From assembly GCA_025060595.1 (NCBI GenBank), contig JANXBX010000001.1, forward strand, positions 121,696-185,695: a stretch of 64,000 nucleotides of DNA. Reading direction: 5' to 3'. Below the pieces are notes generated by a model. That model had not been told where the DNA came from and ran no database searches. It saw only the letters and a program-made list of their open reading frames with translations. This DNA is from Synergistota bacterium. Its GTDB lineage: Bacteria > Synergistota > GBS-1. Shown piece after piece: positions 35,675 through 45,190 of the stretch. A program made the translations under genes and the position numbers. Every line of letters begins with the position of its first letter. The first letter of the stretch is position 1.

Positions 35675-38233
35675 TCAGCCCTTTCTTCTCTTCTTCTTTT
35701 TAGGCGAAGAAGCGGGAAGGTGATCCCTGAAAACTCTTTCCTGCCTTTCTCGATGAGGAACTATTTCTACTCTGAAAAGATAAGTTATTATCTCCTCTTT
35801 TATTCTTGCAATAAGCTCCTTAAATAGCTCAAAAGCTTCAAACTGATATTCTAAAAGAGGATCTTTCTGCCCGTACGCTCTTAAACCTATACCTTGGCGT
35901 AAATGATCTAAGGCTAAAAGATGTTCTTTCCACCTTGTGTCTATAACATGAAGCATTACTAGCTTTTCTAATTGTCTCATAACATCAGGGCCTACTCTTC
36001 TTTCCTTGTCCTCATAAAACTCTTTTGCCTTAGAAAGAATCTTTACTTTTATATCCTCCCGCCGCCCCTCGAGAACCTCTTCCTCGGTTATATCTACGCT
36101 AAAGGGAAAGAGGCCTTTTAATTTATGAATAAACCCTTTAACATCCCTCTCTTCAGGCCTTATTTCCTCTCCCACATAAGCATCGAGCAAAAGATCTATC
36201 ACATCCTCAACCATTTTAAACAAATGCTCTTTAAGTTGCAGATTTTCAAGAACATATTTTCGCTCCTTATATATTACCTCTCTTTGCTTATTCATAACGT
36301 CATCATAAGCTAAAAGATATTTTCTTGCTTCAAAGTGCATGCTTTCGACCTTCTTTTGGGCCGCCTCTATGGCCTTAGTAAGCCAAGGATGCTCTATTGC
36401 CTCTCCTTCTTTCATACCAAGCTTTTCCATCAATGAAGATATTCTATCGGAACCAAAAAGTCTAAGTAGATCATCCTCCAAAGAAAGATAAAATCGAGAG
36501 GAACCTGGATCCCCTTGTCTCCCAGCCCTACCCCTAAGCTGATTATCTATCCTTCTTGCCTCATGCCTTTCTGTTCCTATTATGTGAAGCCCGCCAAGTT
36601 CGACTACCTTTTTATGCTCCTCATCAGTAACTTTTTTCCACTTTTCGTATAACTTTCTCCACTCTTCTGAAGATACTTCGCTTGGATCCTTGCCCATTCT
36701 CTTAAGTTCCTCTTTCGCAAGAAAATCAGGGTTACCACCCAAAAGAATATCCGTTCCTCTTCCTGCCATATTAGTAGCAATAGTAACTGCACCAACTCTA
36801 CCAGCTTGAGCAACTATTTGAGCTTCTTTCTCGTGATACTTCGCATTGAGTACTTGATGAGGTATGCCACGAGCCCTAAGAAGTTTCGAAAGCTTCTCGG
36901 ATTTTTCTATCGAGGTAGTTCCCACAAGAACAGGTCTCCCGACTTTATAAAGCTCTTCTATTTCATCAACAACAGCGTTAAACTTTTCCCTTTCAGTTCT
37001 ATATATAACATCAGGATAATCTATCCTAATCATAGGCTTATGTGTAGGTATAACCACAACGTCAAGCTTGTAAATCTCTTTAAACTCCTCAGCTTCGGTC
37101 GCAGCAGTACCAGTCATACCAGCAAGCTTTTCATACATCCTAAAGTAATTCTGTATTGTTATAGTAGCAAGGGTTTGGGTCTCGCTTCTCACTCTTAAAC
37201 CTTCTTTCGCCTCTATAGCTTGATGAAGACCATCACTATATCTTCTTCCAAACATCAATCTTCCCGTGAACTCATCAACTATTATAACTTCACCATCCTT
37301 AACGACATAATCCACATCCCTCTTAAACAGATAATGTGCTCTTAAGGCCTGAATAAGTCTATGAGCTAGCTCACTATTTAAATCCTCATATAAGCTCTTA
37401 ACTCCAAGGAGTTTCTCGGCTTTTTCTATACCCTTCTCCGTTAAAACCACGTTTCTTTCCTTCTCGTTAACCTCGAAATCATCACCAGGTTTTAAAAACT
37501 TGACGATATTATTAACCTTATAGTATATGCTGGGATCATCTTCAGAAGGACCAGATATTATAAGTGGGGTTCTTGCTTCATCTATAAGAATACAGTCAAC
37601 CTCATCCACTATAGCATAGTAATGCCCTCTCTGAACAGCATCATCTAAAGAATAGACCATGTTATCCCTCAGATAATCAAAGCCAAACTCACTATTAGTC
37701 CCGTAAGTAATGTCAGCTTGATACGCCCTTTTTCTTTCATCGAAAGGCATGCCATTATAAAGGTAAGCTACACTTAAACCAAGAAATTTATATATAGGGC
37801 CCATCCATTCGGTATCTCTCTTAGCGAGATAGTCATTTACCGTTACAACATGAACTCCTCTACCTAAAAGGGCATTAAGATAAACGGGAAGGGTAGCAAC
37901 AAGCGTCTTACCCTCCCCGGTTTTCATTTCTGCTATTTTCCCCTCATGAAGAACTATACCACCCATAAGCTGGACATCGAAATGTCTTAAGCCTATAGTT
38001 CTCTTTGAAACTTCCCTTACCACAGCGAAAGTTTCTATCAGAAGATCATCGAGCTTGGCTCCTTGCGATAATCTCTCCTTAAACTCCACAGTCTTACGAG
38101 CTAGCTCCTCATCAGATAGTTTCTCCATCACTGGTTCAAGCTCATTTATACGCGTAACAATCTTGCCCAACCTTTTTAGTTCTCTTTCATTAGGATCAAG
38201 CCCTAAAACCTTTTTAAACACACCTAAAACCAT
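35675..38233 (-). CDS. secA: Preprotein translocase ATPase SecA
   Basis: 852 residues. It drives protein export through SecYEG. Walker [16 protein letters not shown]-like [20 protein letters not shown], the preprotein-binding domain, motif [14 protein letters not shown] and the helical scaffold are all present. The C-terminus ends in a lysine/arginine-rich tail ([11 protein letters not shown]) and lacks the CxCx8(H/C)C zinc motif used to bind SecB and lipids, a normal variant in several phyla. Confidence 0.97.
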   Translation of the reverse strand: MVLGVFKKVLGLDPNERELKRLGKIVTRINELEPVMEKLSDEELARKTVEFKERLSQGAKLDDLLIETFAVVREVSKRTIGLRHFDVQLMGGIVLHEGKIAEMKTGEGKTLVATLPVYLNALLGRGVHVVTVNDYLAKRDTEWMGPIYKFLGLSVAYLYNGMPFDERKRAYQADITYGTNSEFGFDYLRDNMVYSLDDAVQRGHYYAIVDEVDCILIDEARTPLIISGPSEDDPSIYYKVNNIVKFLKPGDDFEVNEKERNVVLTEKGIEKAEKLLGVKSLYEDLNSELAHRLIQALRAHYLFKRDVDYVVKDGEVIIVDEFTGRLMFGRRYSDGLHQAIEAKEGLRVRSETQTLATITIQNYFRMYEKLAGMTGTAATEAEEFKEIYKLDVVVIPTHKPMIRIDYPDVIYRTEREKFNAVVDEIEELYKVGRPVLVGTTSIEKSEKLSKLLRARGIPHQVLNAKYHEKEAQIVAQAGRVGAVTIATNMAGRGTDILLGGNPDFLAKEELKRMGKDPSEVSSEEWRKLYEKWKKVTDEEHKKVVELGGLHIIGTERHEARRIDNQLRGRAGRQGDPGSSRFYLSLEDDLLRLFGSDRISSLMEKLGMKEGEAIEHPWLTKAIEAAQKKVESMHFEARKYLLAYDDVMNKQREVIYKERKYVLENLQLKEHLFKMVEDVIDLLLDAYVGEEIRPEERDVKGFIHKLKGLFPFSVDITEEEVLEGRREDIKVKILSKAKEFYEDKERRVGPDVMRQLEKLVMLHVIDTRWKEHLLALDHLRQGIGLRAYGQKDPLLEYQFEAFELFKELIARIKEEIITYLFRVEIVPHRERQERVFRDHLPASSPKKKKRRKG

Positions 38234-38872
38234 TTAAAGCGCCCCCTCCAAGGCCCTATTAGGGGAGCATAAATGACAAGTATCATTAAACCTTTTTAAG
38301 CAGAAACCCCTATTACCATCAAGGCTTTCTAATATTGAAAGGTTAGCGTTGTCCTGCCTAAATTTCCAAAAATAAGACAAAGGAAGATTAAGAAGATAAC
38401 AGAAAATAACTCTATTAACACCGCCATGTGCCACTATAAGGACAGTTTTTCTATTATACTTTTCAATGATGTGATCTAAAAGAGGCTTTACCCTGTTTAA
38501 AACCATAGTTAAGTTTTCCCCCGACGGAATGGTCATTCTCTCAGGATCTTTCCTCCACCTTTCAAAAGCATCAGCGTACTTCTCTCTAACTTCGCTCAAA
38601 AGCATGCCCTCCCACTCTCCATGGTGTATTTCGCTAAGCTCATCTCTAACAAAAATAGGAACACTAACTTTTATGCTTATTATCTTAGCTGTATCAAGAG
38701 CTCTTCTTAATGGGCTTGAAAATATCACATCAATTCCCTCATCAGAAAGAGCTTCGCCAAGTAAAAAGGCCTGTTTTATTCCGTTCTCATTCAAAGGGGT
38801 GTCTATCCTCCCTTGATATCTACACTCCTTATTCCAGTCAGTCTCGCCGTGTCTTGCCACAATCAACCTCAT
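38234..38872 (-). CDS. Histidine phosphatase family protein, candidate phosphoserine phosphatase
   Basis: 212 residues. The catalytic motif is VARHGETDWN (H9 acceptor), with GRIDTPLNENG and the second histidine in LIVAHGGVNRVI. This is the cofactor-independent phosphoglycerate mutase superfamily, which includes PspA-type metal-independent phosphoserine phosphatases. It overlaps serA by 4 bases, itself overlapping an aminotransferase, so phosphoserine is the likely substrate by context. Its last 25 residues carry two Cys and are not part of the core. Other substrates remain possible. Confidence 0.75.
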   Translation of the reverse strand: MRLIVARHGETDWNKECRYQGRIDTPLNENGIKQAFLLGEALSDEGIDVIFSSPLRRALDTAKIISIKVSVPIFVRDELSEIHHGEWEGMLLSEVREKYADAFERWRKDPERMTIPSGENLTMVLNRVKPLLDHIIEKYNRKTVLIVAHGGVNRVIFCYLLNLPLSYFWKFRQDNANLSILESLDGNRGFCLKRFNDTCHLCSPNRALEGAL

Positions 38873-40455
38873 AGAGATATAAAATCTACCCTCTCAAAAC
38901 CATCTATGGATCTTATCTTATCTAAAACATCTGGAGGAACAGGTTCATCAACACATAAGGTCATAACAGCTTCTCCCCTTATTTCCTTCCTACCCACATA
39001 CATGTTAGCTATATTTATGTTATTCTCTCCAAGTATGCTACCTATTTTCCCTATCATCCCAGGTCTATCATTATGCCTTGTAAGTATTATATTACCCTTA
39101 GGCTCTACATCTACTCTAAAACCATCTATTTCAACTATCTTAGGAATGTTTCTTCCTATCAGAGTACCAGCTATTTCATAATACTCCTTACCAACCCTAA
39201 CTTCAACTCTAACTAAGTTTGTAAACTCTCCCTCTGCCTTGCCAACTGACTCTGTAACAACTATTCCCCTCTCCTTAGCCATACAAACAGCATTTATATA
39301 ATTAACAGGTTCGCCTAAAACAGGATCAAGAATCCCTTTGGCAAAAGCAGCAGTTATAAGAGAATAAGGAAGGTCAACCACATCACCTATATAAGTTAGT
39401 CTTATTTCATCAACATGCCTTTTTATCCACTGTCCCATAAATTGCCCCATTTTTTCAGAAAGATACAGGTAAGGTTTAAGGTAAGCATAAAGTTCGGGCG
39501 GCATAGAAGGCATATTTATAGAAGATCTTACAGGACCTCCCTGTAAAGCCATCCATATCTCTTCAACCACTTCAAGGGCAACCTTATGCTGAGCCTCATG
39601 GGTTGCTGAACCTATATGTGGTGTAGCTATAACCTGAGGTAGCTTAACCAAGGACCAATCAGTGGGAGGTTCACACTCATGAACATCTAATGCAGCACCA
39701 GCTATATGCCCATCAACTATAGCTTTGTAAAGAGCACTACTTTTGATGACCTTACCCCTAGAACAGTTAATTATGAATGAACCCCTTTTCATCATTCTAA
39801 GCTCTCTCTCTGCTATCATATACTTAGTTTCATCAGTAAGCGGGACATGAAGGGTTAGAATATCAACCTGCGGAAGAAGCTCTTCTAAGGAAGAAATAAG
39901 CTTAACTCCATATTTTTCCACATCCTCTTGTCTTATATAAGGATCATAACCAAGAATTTTCATGCCAAAGGCATTCGCTCTTAAAGCAACCTGTCTACCT
40001 ATCCTTCCCACACCTATTATTCCTAAGACTTTTCCATAAAGCTCTACCCCATGAAGCTCTTTCTTCTTCCACTGCTCTTTCTTCATGTAACTATCAGCTA
40101 AGGGTATTTTTCTCAAAAGAGCGAGCATAAGACCAATTGTAAGCTCAGCCGTTGAAATCATATAACCATAAGGAGCATTAAGGACCAAAACACCATACCT
40201 TGTAGCTGCATCTGTATCTATATTATCAAAACCAACACCAGCTCTACCAACAACCTTAAGTCTTGGAACACCACGAGCTATAACCTCTTCTGTAACGCTA
40301 GTGTTAGTCCTGACTATAAGAGCATCAAATTCTCCAATCCTTTGAAGGATCTCCTCATAAGTAGGACGACTGTACTCAACCTCCGCTCCCTTGCTCTTAA
40401 GCCACTCTATTCCTATCTCATCAAGGTCTTCTGTTATCCATATCCTATACACCAT
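38869..40455 (-). CDS. serA: D-3-phosphoglycerate dehydrogenase
   Basis: 528 residues, the long form with intervening and ACT domains. First step of serine synthesis. The NAD site is LGIIGVGRIGRQVALRA. Catalytic Arg, Glu and His are in NCSRGKVI, the ALDVHECEPP block and TPHIGSATHEAQ. The C-terminal ACT domain (about 455-528, NRPGMIGKIGSILGENNINIA) usually senses serine. It overlaps both neighbours. Confidence 0.96.
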   Translation of the reverse strand: MVYRIWITEDLDEIGIEWLKSKGAEVEYSRPTYEEILQRIGEFDALIVRTNTSVTEEVIARGVPRLKVVGRAGVGFDNIDTDAATRYGVLVLNAPYGYMISTAELTIGLMLALLRKIPLADSYMKKEQWKKKELHGVELYGKVLGIIGVGRIGRQVALRANAFGMKILGYDPYIRQEDVEKYGVKLISSLEELLPQVDILTLHVPLTDETKYMIAERELRMMKRGSFIINCSRGKVIKSSALYKAIVDGHIAGAALDVHECEPPTDWSLVKLPQVIATPHIGSATHEAQHKVALEVVEEIWMALQGGPVRSSINMPSMPPELYAYLKPYLYLSEKMGQFMGQWIKRHVDEIRLTYIGDVVDLPYSLITAAFAKGILDPVLGEPVNYINAVCMAKERGIVVTESVGKAEGEFTNLVRVEVRVGKEYYEIAGTLIGRNIPKIVEIDGFRVDVEPKGNIILTRHNDRPGMIGKIGSILGENNINIANMYVGRKEIRGEAVMTLCVDEPVPPDVLDKIRSIDGFERVDFISL

Positions 40456-41530
40456 CTACTACCTCCTTTAGAGCATCTAGAAAAATTATTATGTCATTCT
40501 TACTAACATTACCCATATGGGCAACTCTAAAGACCTTATCTTTAATAGGCCCCATACCACCAGCAACTATAACTCCCTTTTTCTCAAGATCCTTCTTTAT
40601 TTTATGAGGATTCATATCTTGCGGAACTTTAATCGCGCTCACCGTAGGTGAAGCGTAATTTTCTTTAGGAAGAATATCAAATCCTATCTTTCTCAAGCCA
40701 TCCCGCAAAAATTGAGAAAGTTCCTTGTGCCTTTTCCAAGAGTTTTCGATCCCTTCCTCAATAAGAAGGGTCAATGCTTTATCAAGTGCGTAAAGTAAGC
40801 TTAAAGCCGGTGTATAGGGCGTCTGCTTAGGCGACTTATTAAGAAACTCATCAGCAAGTTTTAAATCCCAATAGTAGCTGGATGGCGTCAAGCTTAAAAC
40901 TTTCTTAAAAGCTCTTTCGCTTACAGCGATTAAAGCCAAACCAGGAGGAGACATCAAGGCTTTCTGCGATGCTGTCAAAACAACATCTATGTCCCATTCA
41001 TCCATCTTCAAAGGGGCTCCCCCAAGAGAACTTACAGCATCAACACATGTTAAAGTATCCGGTGCTAACCTTTTTATAAGTGAGACAGTCTCCTTAAGAG
41101 GATTTAAAACCCCCGTTGAGGTCTCATTATGCGTCATTAATATGCCAGAGTACCTTTTTTCTTTCAGCTTTTTCTCGATCAACTCAAGATCCCAAGCTTC
41201 ACCATATGGAAACTCAAGAACATCAACTTTAAGCCCTCTTCTTTGAGCTATCTCAGCCCATCTCTCTGCAAAAGAGCCATTCGATAGTGATAAAACTTCC
41301 TCACCATGATCAAAGAGATTAGAAACCGCACATTCAAGGGCACCTGTTCCCGTTCCCGGAAATATATAAACAGGCCTCGATGTCATAAAAACCTTTCTAA
41401 GCTTAAACTGGAGCCTTCCCATAAGCTCACCAAAAGCATGTCCTCTATGGTCTATCATATCTTCAAACATTGAAGCCCTTACTTCCTCAGGAACAGGGGT
41501 AGGGCCAGGTATGAGAAGCACTTCTCTCAT
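40445..41530 (-). CDS. Class V aminotransferase, likely phosphoserine aminotransferase
   Basis: 361 residues, fold type I PLP enzyme of the serine-glyoxylate/alanine-glyoxylate group. PGPTPVPEEV starts the protein, HNETSTGVLNP binds substrate, and the Schiff-base lysine is in LTASQKALMSPPG. The canonical SerC is not of this subgroup. Tight linkage to serA and a candidate phosphoserine phosphatase argues that it makes phosphoserine from 3-phosphohydroxypyruvate, as proposed for similar Thermotoga gene pairs. GGGAGG precedes the ATG. Confidence 0.82.
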   Translation of the reverse strand: MREVLLIPGPTPVPEEVRASMFEDMIDHRGHAFGELMGRLQFKLRKVFMTSRPVYIFPGTGTGALECAVSNLFDHGEEVLSLSNGSFAERWAEIAQRRGLKVDVLEFPYGEAWDLELIEKKLKEKRYSGILMTHNETSTGVLNPLKETVSLIKRLAPDTLTCVDAVSSLGGAPLKMDEWDIDVVLTASQKALMSPPGLALIAVSERAFKKVLSLTPSSYYWDLKLADEFLNKSPKQTPYTPALSLLYALDKALTLLIEEGIENSWKRHKELSQFLRDGLRKIGFDILPKENYASPTVSAIKVPQDMNPHKIKKDLEKKGVIVAGGMGPIKDKVFRVAHMGNVSKNDIIIFLDALKEVVDGV

Positions 41531-41542
41531 CTAAACACCTCC

Positions 41543-42070
41543 CTAAATAGCAGGCTCTATCAATCCATAATCTCCATCTTTTCTTCTGTAAACCACATTA
41601 ATTTGATTAGTATTAGCATTAAGAAAAACAAAGAAATCATGCCCCAAAAGATCCATTTGCATTATAGCTTCCTCAGGAAACATGGGTTTAAGCTGAAACC
41701 TTTTAACTTTTACTATTTTAGGTTCCTCTTCAGGATGCTTTTCTATAACTGGAGCCACCTCCTCTGGAGGAATATTAAATTTATATTTCTTAGAAAGCTT
41801 ATCCTTAAACCTCCTTAACTGCTTTTCTATCTTATCAATTGCAAAATCCAAAGCCACTTGAAAATTATCTGCCCTTTCAACACCTCTAAGTATAACTCCA
41901 TTAGCATCTAAAGTTATTTCTACTTGAGGAGAATTCCCTTCCATTTCGAAAATTACATTAGCATCAAGTATCCTATCAAAGTAACGTGTCATTTTTGATA
42001 TTTTTTTCTCAGCATAGTCCCTGAGAAAATCTGTGACTTCTACTCCTCTTCCTGTTATCCGAACTTGCAT
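41543..42070 (-). CDS. hpf: Long-form ribosome hibernation promoting factor
   Basis: 175 residues: the N-terminal HPF/YfiA domain (about 1-100, MQVRITGRGVEVTDFLRDYA), a charged linker, and a C-terminal dimerisation domain (about 120-175, FQLKPMFPEEAIMQMDLLGHDFF). The long form makes 100S ribosome dimers in resting cells. GGAGGG is 8 bases before the ATG at 42070; the extension to 42106 is rejected. Confidence 0.94.
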   Translation of the reverse strand: MQVRITGRGVEVTDFLRDYAEKKISKMTRYFDRILDANVIFEMEGNSPQVEITLDANGVILRGVERADNFQVALDFAIDKIEKQLRRFKDKLSKKYKFNIPPEEVAPVIEKHPEEEPKIVKVKRFQLKPMFPEEAIMQMDLLGHDFFVFLNANTNQINVVYRRKDGDYGLIEPAI

Positions 42071-42218
42071 ATAAACTCCCTCCTTCCAATTCCCTAAAGC
42101 TACCAAAAGGTTATATGATAGTATACCATAAAAGGGTAATCAATTTAAAGCCTTTGCCTAAAATTGTCTCTCATGATAATATAATGTAAGCCCTGTAACA
42201 AGCTGGAGGTGAAATTTA

Positions 42219-42500
42219 ATGGATATATTTTTATTCGCTTTAACACTATCTTTAGGAATACTGGTAGGAAGAAAAAGCTTAGCACCAAGTTGGATTATGG
42301 ATAAATCCGATAAAGCTTTAAGCCTCGTAATTTACATTCTGATATTTCTAATAGGAATGGAGATAGGAAGCTATAGAGAAGTAATTTATAGCCTGGGAAG
42401 CATAGGTTTAAAATCTATCACGATAGCTCTATTTTCAACGTTCTTTAGCGCTTATTTAAGCAAATTGTTAAGCGAGAGGAAGATAGAAATTGGACCCTAA
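42219..42500 (+). CDS. LysO-type exporter, N-terminal subunit
   Basis: 93 residues with three membrane helices (start LFALTLSLGILVGRK). It corresponds to the first third of lysine exporter LysO (DUF340). GGAGG lies 8 bases before the ATG, and TATAAT is at 42180-42185. It overlaps the next gene by 11 bases in the +1 frame. The two lengths together (93 + 205) match one standard 299-residue LysO. Confidence 0.8.
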   Translation: MDIFLFALTLSLGILVGRKSLAPSWIMDKSDKALSLVIYILIFLIGMEIGSYREVIYSLGSIGLKSITIALFSTFFSAYLSKLLSERKIEIGP

Positions 42501-43107
42501 ACCGCTTTTAGTTTTATCAACTGGTATTATCATTGGATATCTTAATATCCTTCCTATAGGAATAAAGAATTTCAACTCTATCGCTATAAAGGGAGCACTT
42601 TTAGCCCTGTTCATAGCAATAGGCATAGATATGGGAAAAGATTCAAAATTATGGGAGAGCATAAAATCATTTAGAAAAGACATATTCACGATAACCTTCA
42701 CCGGTCTTGCTGGAAGCCTTTTAGGAGGGGTTTTCGCCTCTTTACTATTAAAAATACCCCTTTCTATAGGTGTAGCATCAGCAGTAGGAAGCGGCTATTA
42801 TAGTCTAACAACATTAATATTGAAAGAAATAGGCGGACCAGAACAAGCCCTCATAGGTTTTTTTTCGAACATCCTAAGAGAATTAATAGTAATAGTAGGA
42901 ATGCCATTAATCGCCAAGTTTTTTGGAAAATCTGGATCAATCGCAGCCGCAGGAGCAACCGCTATGGATACCGCCCTTCCATTCATAATAAAAAGCGTTG
43001 GGAAAGAAATCGGTATATTCTCCTTCACATCTGGAGTTATAATAACCATTTTAGTTCCATTCCTAGTTCCAACGATATATAGAATTTTGTCGAATTTTGG
43101 CTGGTAA
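42490..43107 (+). CDS. LysO-type exporter, C-terminal subunit
   Basis: 205 residues with about six membrane helices. Conserved blocks are GSGYYSLTTLILKEIGGPEQAL, FFSNILREL and AMDTALPFI, all LysO signatures. The TTG start is preceded by AGAGGAAG at a good distance, so it is translated in its own right, coupled to the N-terminal part. Likely exports L-lysine or toxic analogs. Confidence 0.83.
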   Translation: MDPKPLLVLSTGIIIGYLNILPIGIKNFNSIAIKGALLALFIAIGIDMGKDSKLWESIKSFRKDIFTITFTGLAGSLLGGVFASLLLKIPLSIGVASAVGSGYYSLTTLILKEIGGPEQALIGFFSNILRELIVIVGMPLIAKFFGKSGSIAAAGATAMDTALPFIIKSVGKEIGIFSFTSGVIITILVPFLVPTIYRILSNFGW

Positions 43108-43153
43108 ACTCTCAAAATCTGCGTTATGCTTTTTTATTCTTCTTCTTCCATAA

Positions 43154-43181
43154 TTGACTGACCGGTCAGTTCCATGATACT
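43154..43181 (+). promoter_or_regulatory. TetR operator overlapping the efflux operon promoter
   Basis: A perfect 14-base palindrome ACTGACCGGTCAGT (43157-43170), typical of TetR-family sites. It lies across the -35 (TTGACT, 43154-43159) and the spacer, with -10 GATACT at 43176-43181 (16-base spacing). A bound TetR dimer would block RNA polymerase. Confidence 0.8.
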
Positions 43182-43209
43182 ATTTACACACCATCTTAGA
43201 GGAAGGGAG

Positions 43210-43869
43210 TTGATAAAAATCAGTAAAAAGGGAACACATGAAAGAAAAGCTTTAACCCGAGAAAAAATACTTAATGCCGCTTTAGAATGCTTTGCCCAAA
43301 AGGGATTCAAAGAAACCACGGTAGACGAAATAGCTAAAAGAGCAAAAGTAAGCAAAGGAAACATTTACTGGCACTTTAAAAGCAAGTTTGAAATATTTAG
43401 AGAACTTATAAAAGAAGAGGTCAAAAAGATCCATCAGCTCATCGAAGAAGAGGGGGATGATTCTCTTTCACTAAAAGAGTTGTGGAGAAGGAAAACAGAG
43501 AAAGCTTTCGCACTTATAGGAAAACTAGAAAAACAGCTTAAAGTATTTTATGAGATCTTATTCAGCGCTTGGAAAACAGAAGAAGCCAAAAATTTTTTCC
43601 TTGAAATAGAGGAAGAAAACATAAATAAACATAGAAGAATTCTTGAAGGAGAGCTTAAAGTAAGAAACCTACATTTATCAGAAACTGATCTAGAACATAT
43701 TTCTAAACTGCTAACGCTACTTCATTATGCTATTGTTTTCAGAGTTCTACTTTTTCAAGGAAATGAAAGTTTATGGAAAGAGTTAAAGGAAATGACCTCC
43801 TCATTCTTTGATATCCTAGCCTTCTATATTTACAAGAGGGGTGATCAAGATGAAACTACGACAAAATAA
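43210..43869 (+). CDS. TetR family repressor of the RND efflux operon
   Basis: 219 residues. The N-terminal helix-turn-helix is TVDEIAKRAKVSKGNIYWHF; the C-terminal ligand domain is variable. An ATG at 43174 lies before the -10 and cannot be in the mRNA. The TTG at 43210 is 7 bases after GAGG and is the likely start. It is first in a tetR-tolC-MFP-RND-small protein operon and overlaps the next gene by 20 bases, so it probably represses itself and the pump. Confidence 0.9.
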   Translation: MIKISKKGTHERKALTREKILNAALECFAQKGFKETTVDEIAKRAKVSKGNIYWHFKSKFEIFRELIKEEVKKIHQLIEEEGDDSLSLKELWRRKTEKAFALIGKLEKQLKVFYEILFSAWKTEEAKNFFLEIEEENINKHRRILEGELKVRNLHLSETDLEHISKLLTLLHYAIVFRVLLFQGNESLWKELKEMTSSFFDILAFYIYKRGDQDETTTK

Positions 43870-45190
43870 TGTCTTAATAATAGGTTTTATCTTATCTTTA
43901 ACTTTATTACACCTTTTAGGACACTTAACCTATGCAAAAGTCATAAAGCTCAATGAAGCTATAAACTTAGCTTTATCAAATAACCCTGCCATAAAGGAAG
44001 CCGAAGCTAAGGTAAGACAAGCAGAAGGAGAGCTTCAATCTGCCAGAGCAGGACTTTTCCCTAAACTGAAATTTGAATCTTCATATGTTCGAATAAATGA
44101 GGAAAAGGCCATTCCTATATTCACCATCCAGGATGGAAGACCTGTTAAACTTTTCTCAATACCAATAGCTCTTGAGGATACCTTCTCTCTAGCAGTAAAG
44201 CTTGAGTGGTTAATATGGGGAGGAGGAAAAGTTCAAGCTTTAGTTAATGCCTTAGAGTATGGGGTTAAGGCCGCACAGGCAAATCTTGAAGCAACTAAAA
44301 ACAACATAATCCATGAAACAGAAAAAGCTTATTATTCGGTTCTTAAAGCCAAAGCCTACATGGAGCTTATGGAAGATATGGTAAAGCTCCTTGAAGTTCA
44401 CCAGGATAGGGTGAAAAAGTTATACGAAAAAGGTGTAGTTCCTAAATCGGATCTTCTAAGGGTTGGAGTTGAGCTTTCAAATACTAAACTAGGATACCTC
44501 AGAGCGCAAAATTCTTTCAGGATAGCAAAAGCCTCTTTAAAAACCATTTTGGGCATAAAAGAGGAAGTAGAACCAGAAGATGTCACCTCCCAGCCTGAAA
44601 TAAAGCTAATGGAGTTAAACCAATACTTTGATATAGCTAAAAGCAAAAGAGCAGAACTTTTAGCTATCCAAAGAGCACTAAGTCAAGCTGAAAGTTACAT
44701 AAGAGCCGCTACAGGTAATCTTAAACCAAGTTACGTGCTTTCTGCAAAATATGGGAAATATGACTCAAGCTTTCCTCCTAAAGAAGAAGAGTGGAACATA
44801 GCTTTGGCCATTCAGTGGAATCTATACGATGGAGGAGAAACTAAAGGAAATATAGAAAAGGCTAAGGGAATAAGAGATGAACTTCTAGCCACATATAAAA
44901 AAGTAGAAAACAATGTACTTTTAGGGGTCGAAAATGCTTACCTCAATCTTGAATCCGCTCTTGAGAGGTTAGAAGTAGCAAAAAAAGAGGTAGAAAGCGC
45001 AAAGGTTGATTATGAAATGATGGTCAAAAGGTACAACGCCCAGGTTGCATCGATAATTGACGTTCTTGATGCCCAAACCGCCTTAAAGGAGGCTAGAACT
45101 CATCTTATAGATGCTTTGTACGAAGTCTGGATATCCTGGTCCGATTTAAAATATCATTGTGGATATGAGGTGATGAAAAATGAGAAGTAA
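43850..45190 (+). CDS. TolC-family outer membrane efflux channel
   Basis: 446 residues with a signal peptide (about 1-25), then the two OEP repeats (about 27-230 and 240-440) of long coiled-coil helices. IKLNEAINLALSNNPAIKEAEAK and RYNAQVASIIDVLDAQTALKEAR are typical. GAGGGG is 7 bases before the ATG at 43850. It implies an outer membrane. It overlaps the adaptor gene by 11 bases. Confidence 0.92.
   Translation: MKLRQNNVLIIGFILSLTLLHLLGHLTYAKVIKLNEAINLALSNNPAIKEAEAKVRQAEGELQSARAGLFPKLKFESSYVRINEEKAIPIFTIQDGRPVKLFSIPIALEDTFSLAVKLEWLIWGGGKVQALVNALEYGVKAAQANLEATKNNIIHETEKAYYSVLKAKAYMELMEDMVKLLEVHQDRVKKLYEKGVVPKSDLLRVGVELSNTKLGYLRAQNSFRIAKASLKTILGIKEEVEPEDVTSQPEIKLMELNQYFDIAKSKRAELLAIQRALSQAESYIRAATGNLKPSYVLSAKYGKYDSSFPPKEEEWNIALAIQWNLYDGGETKGNIEKAKGIRDELLATYKKVENNVLLGVENAYLNLESALERLEVAKKEVESAKVDYEMMVKRYNAQVASIIDVLDAQTALKEARTHLIDALYEVWISWSDLKYHCGYEVMKNEK

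Noticed and set aside
43174..43209. ATG start for the TetR gene
   Set aside because: The ATG lies before or within the -10 box, so it is not in the mRNA; the TTG at 43210 has a Shine-Dalgarno.
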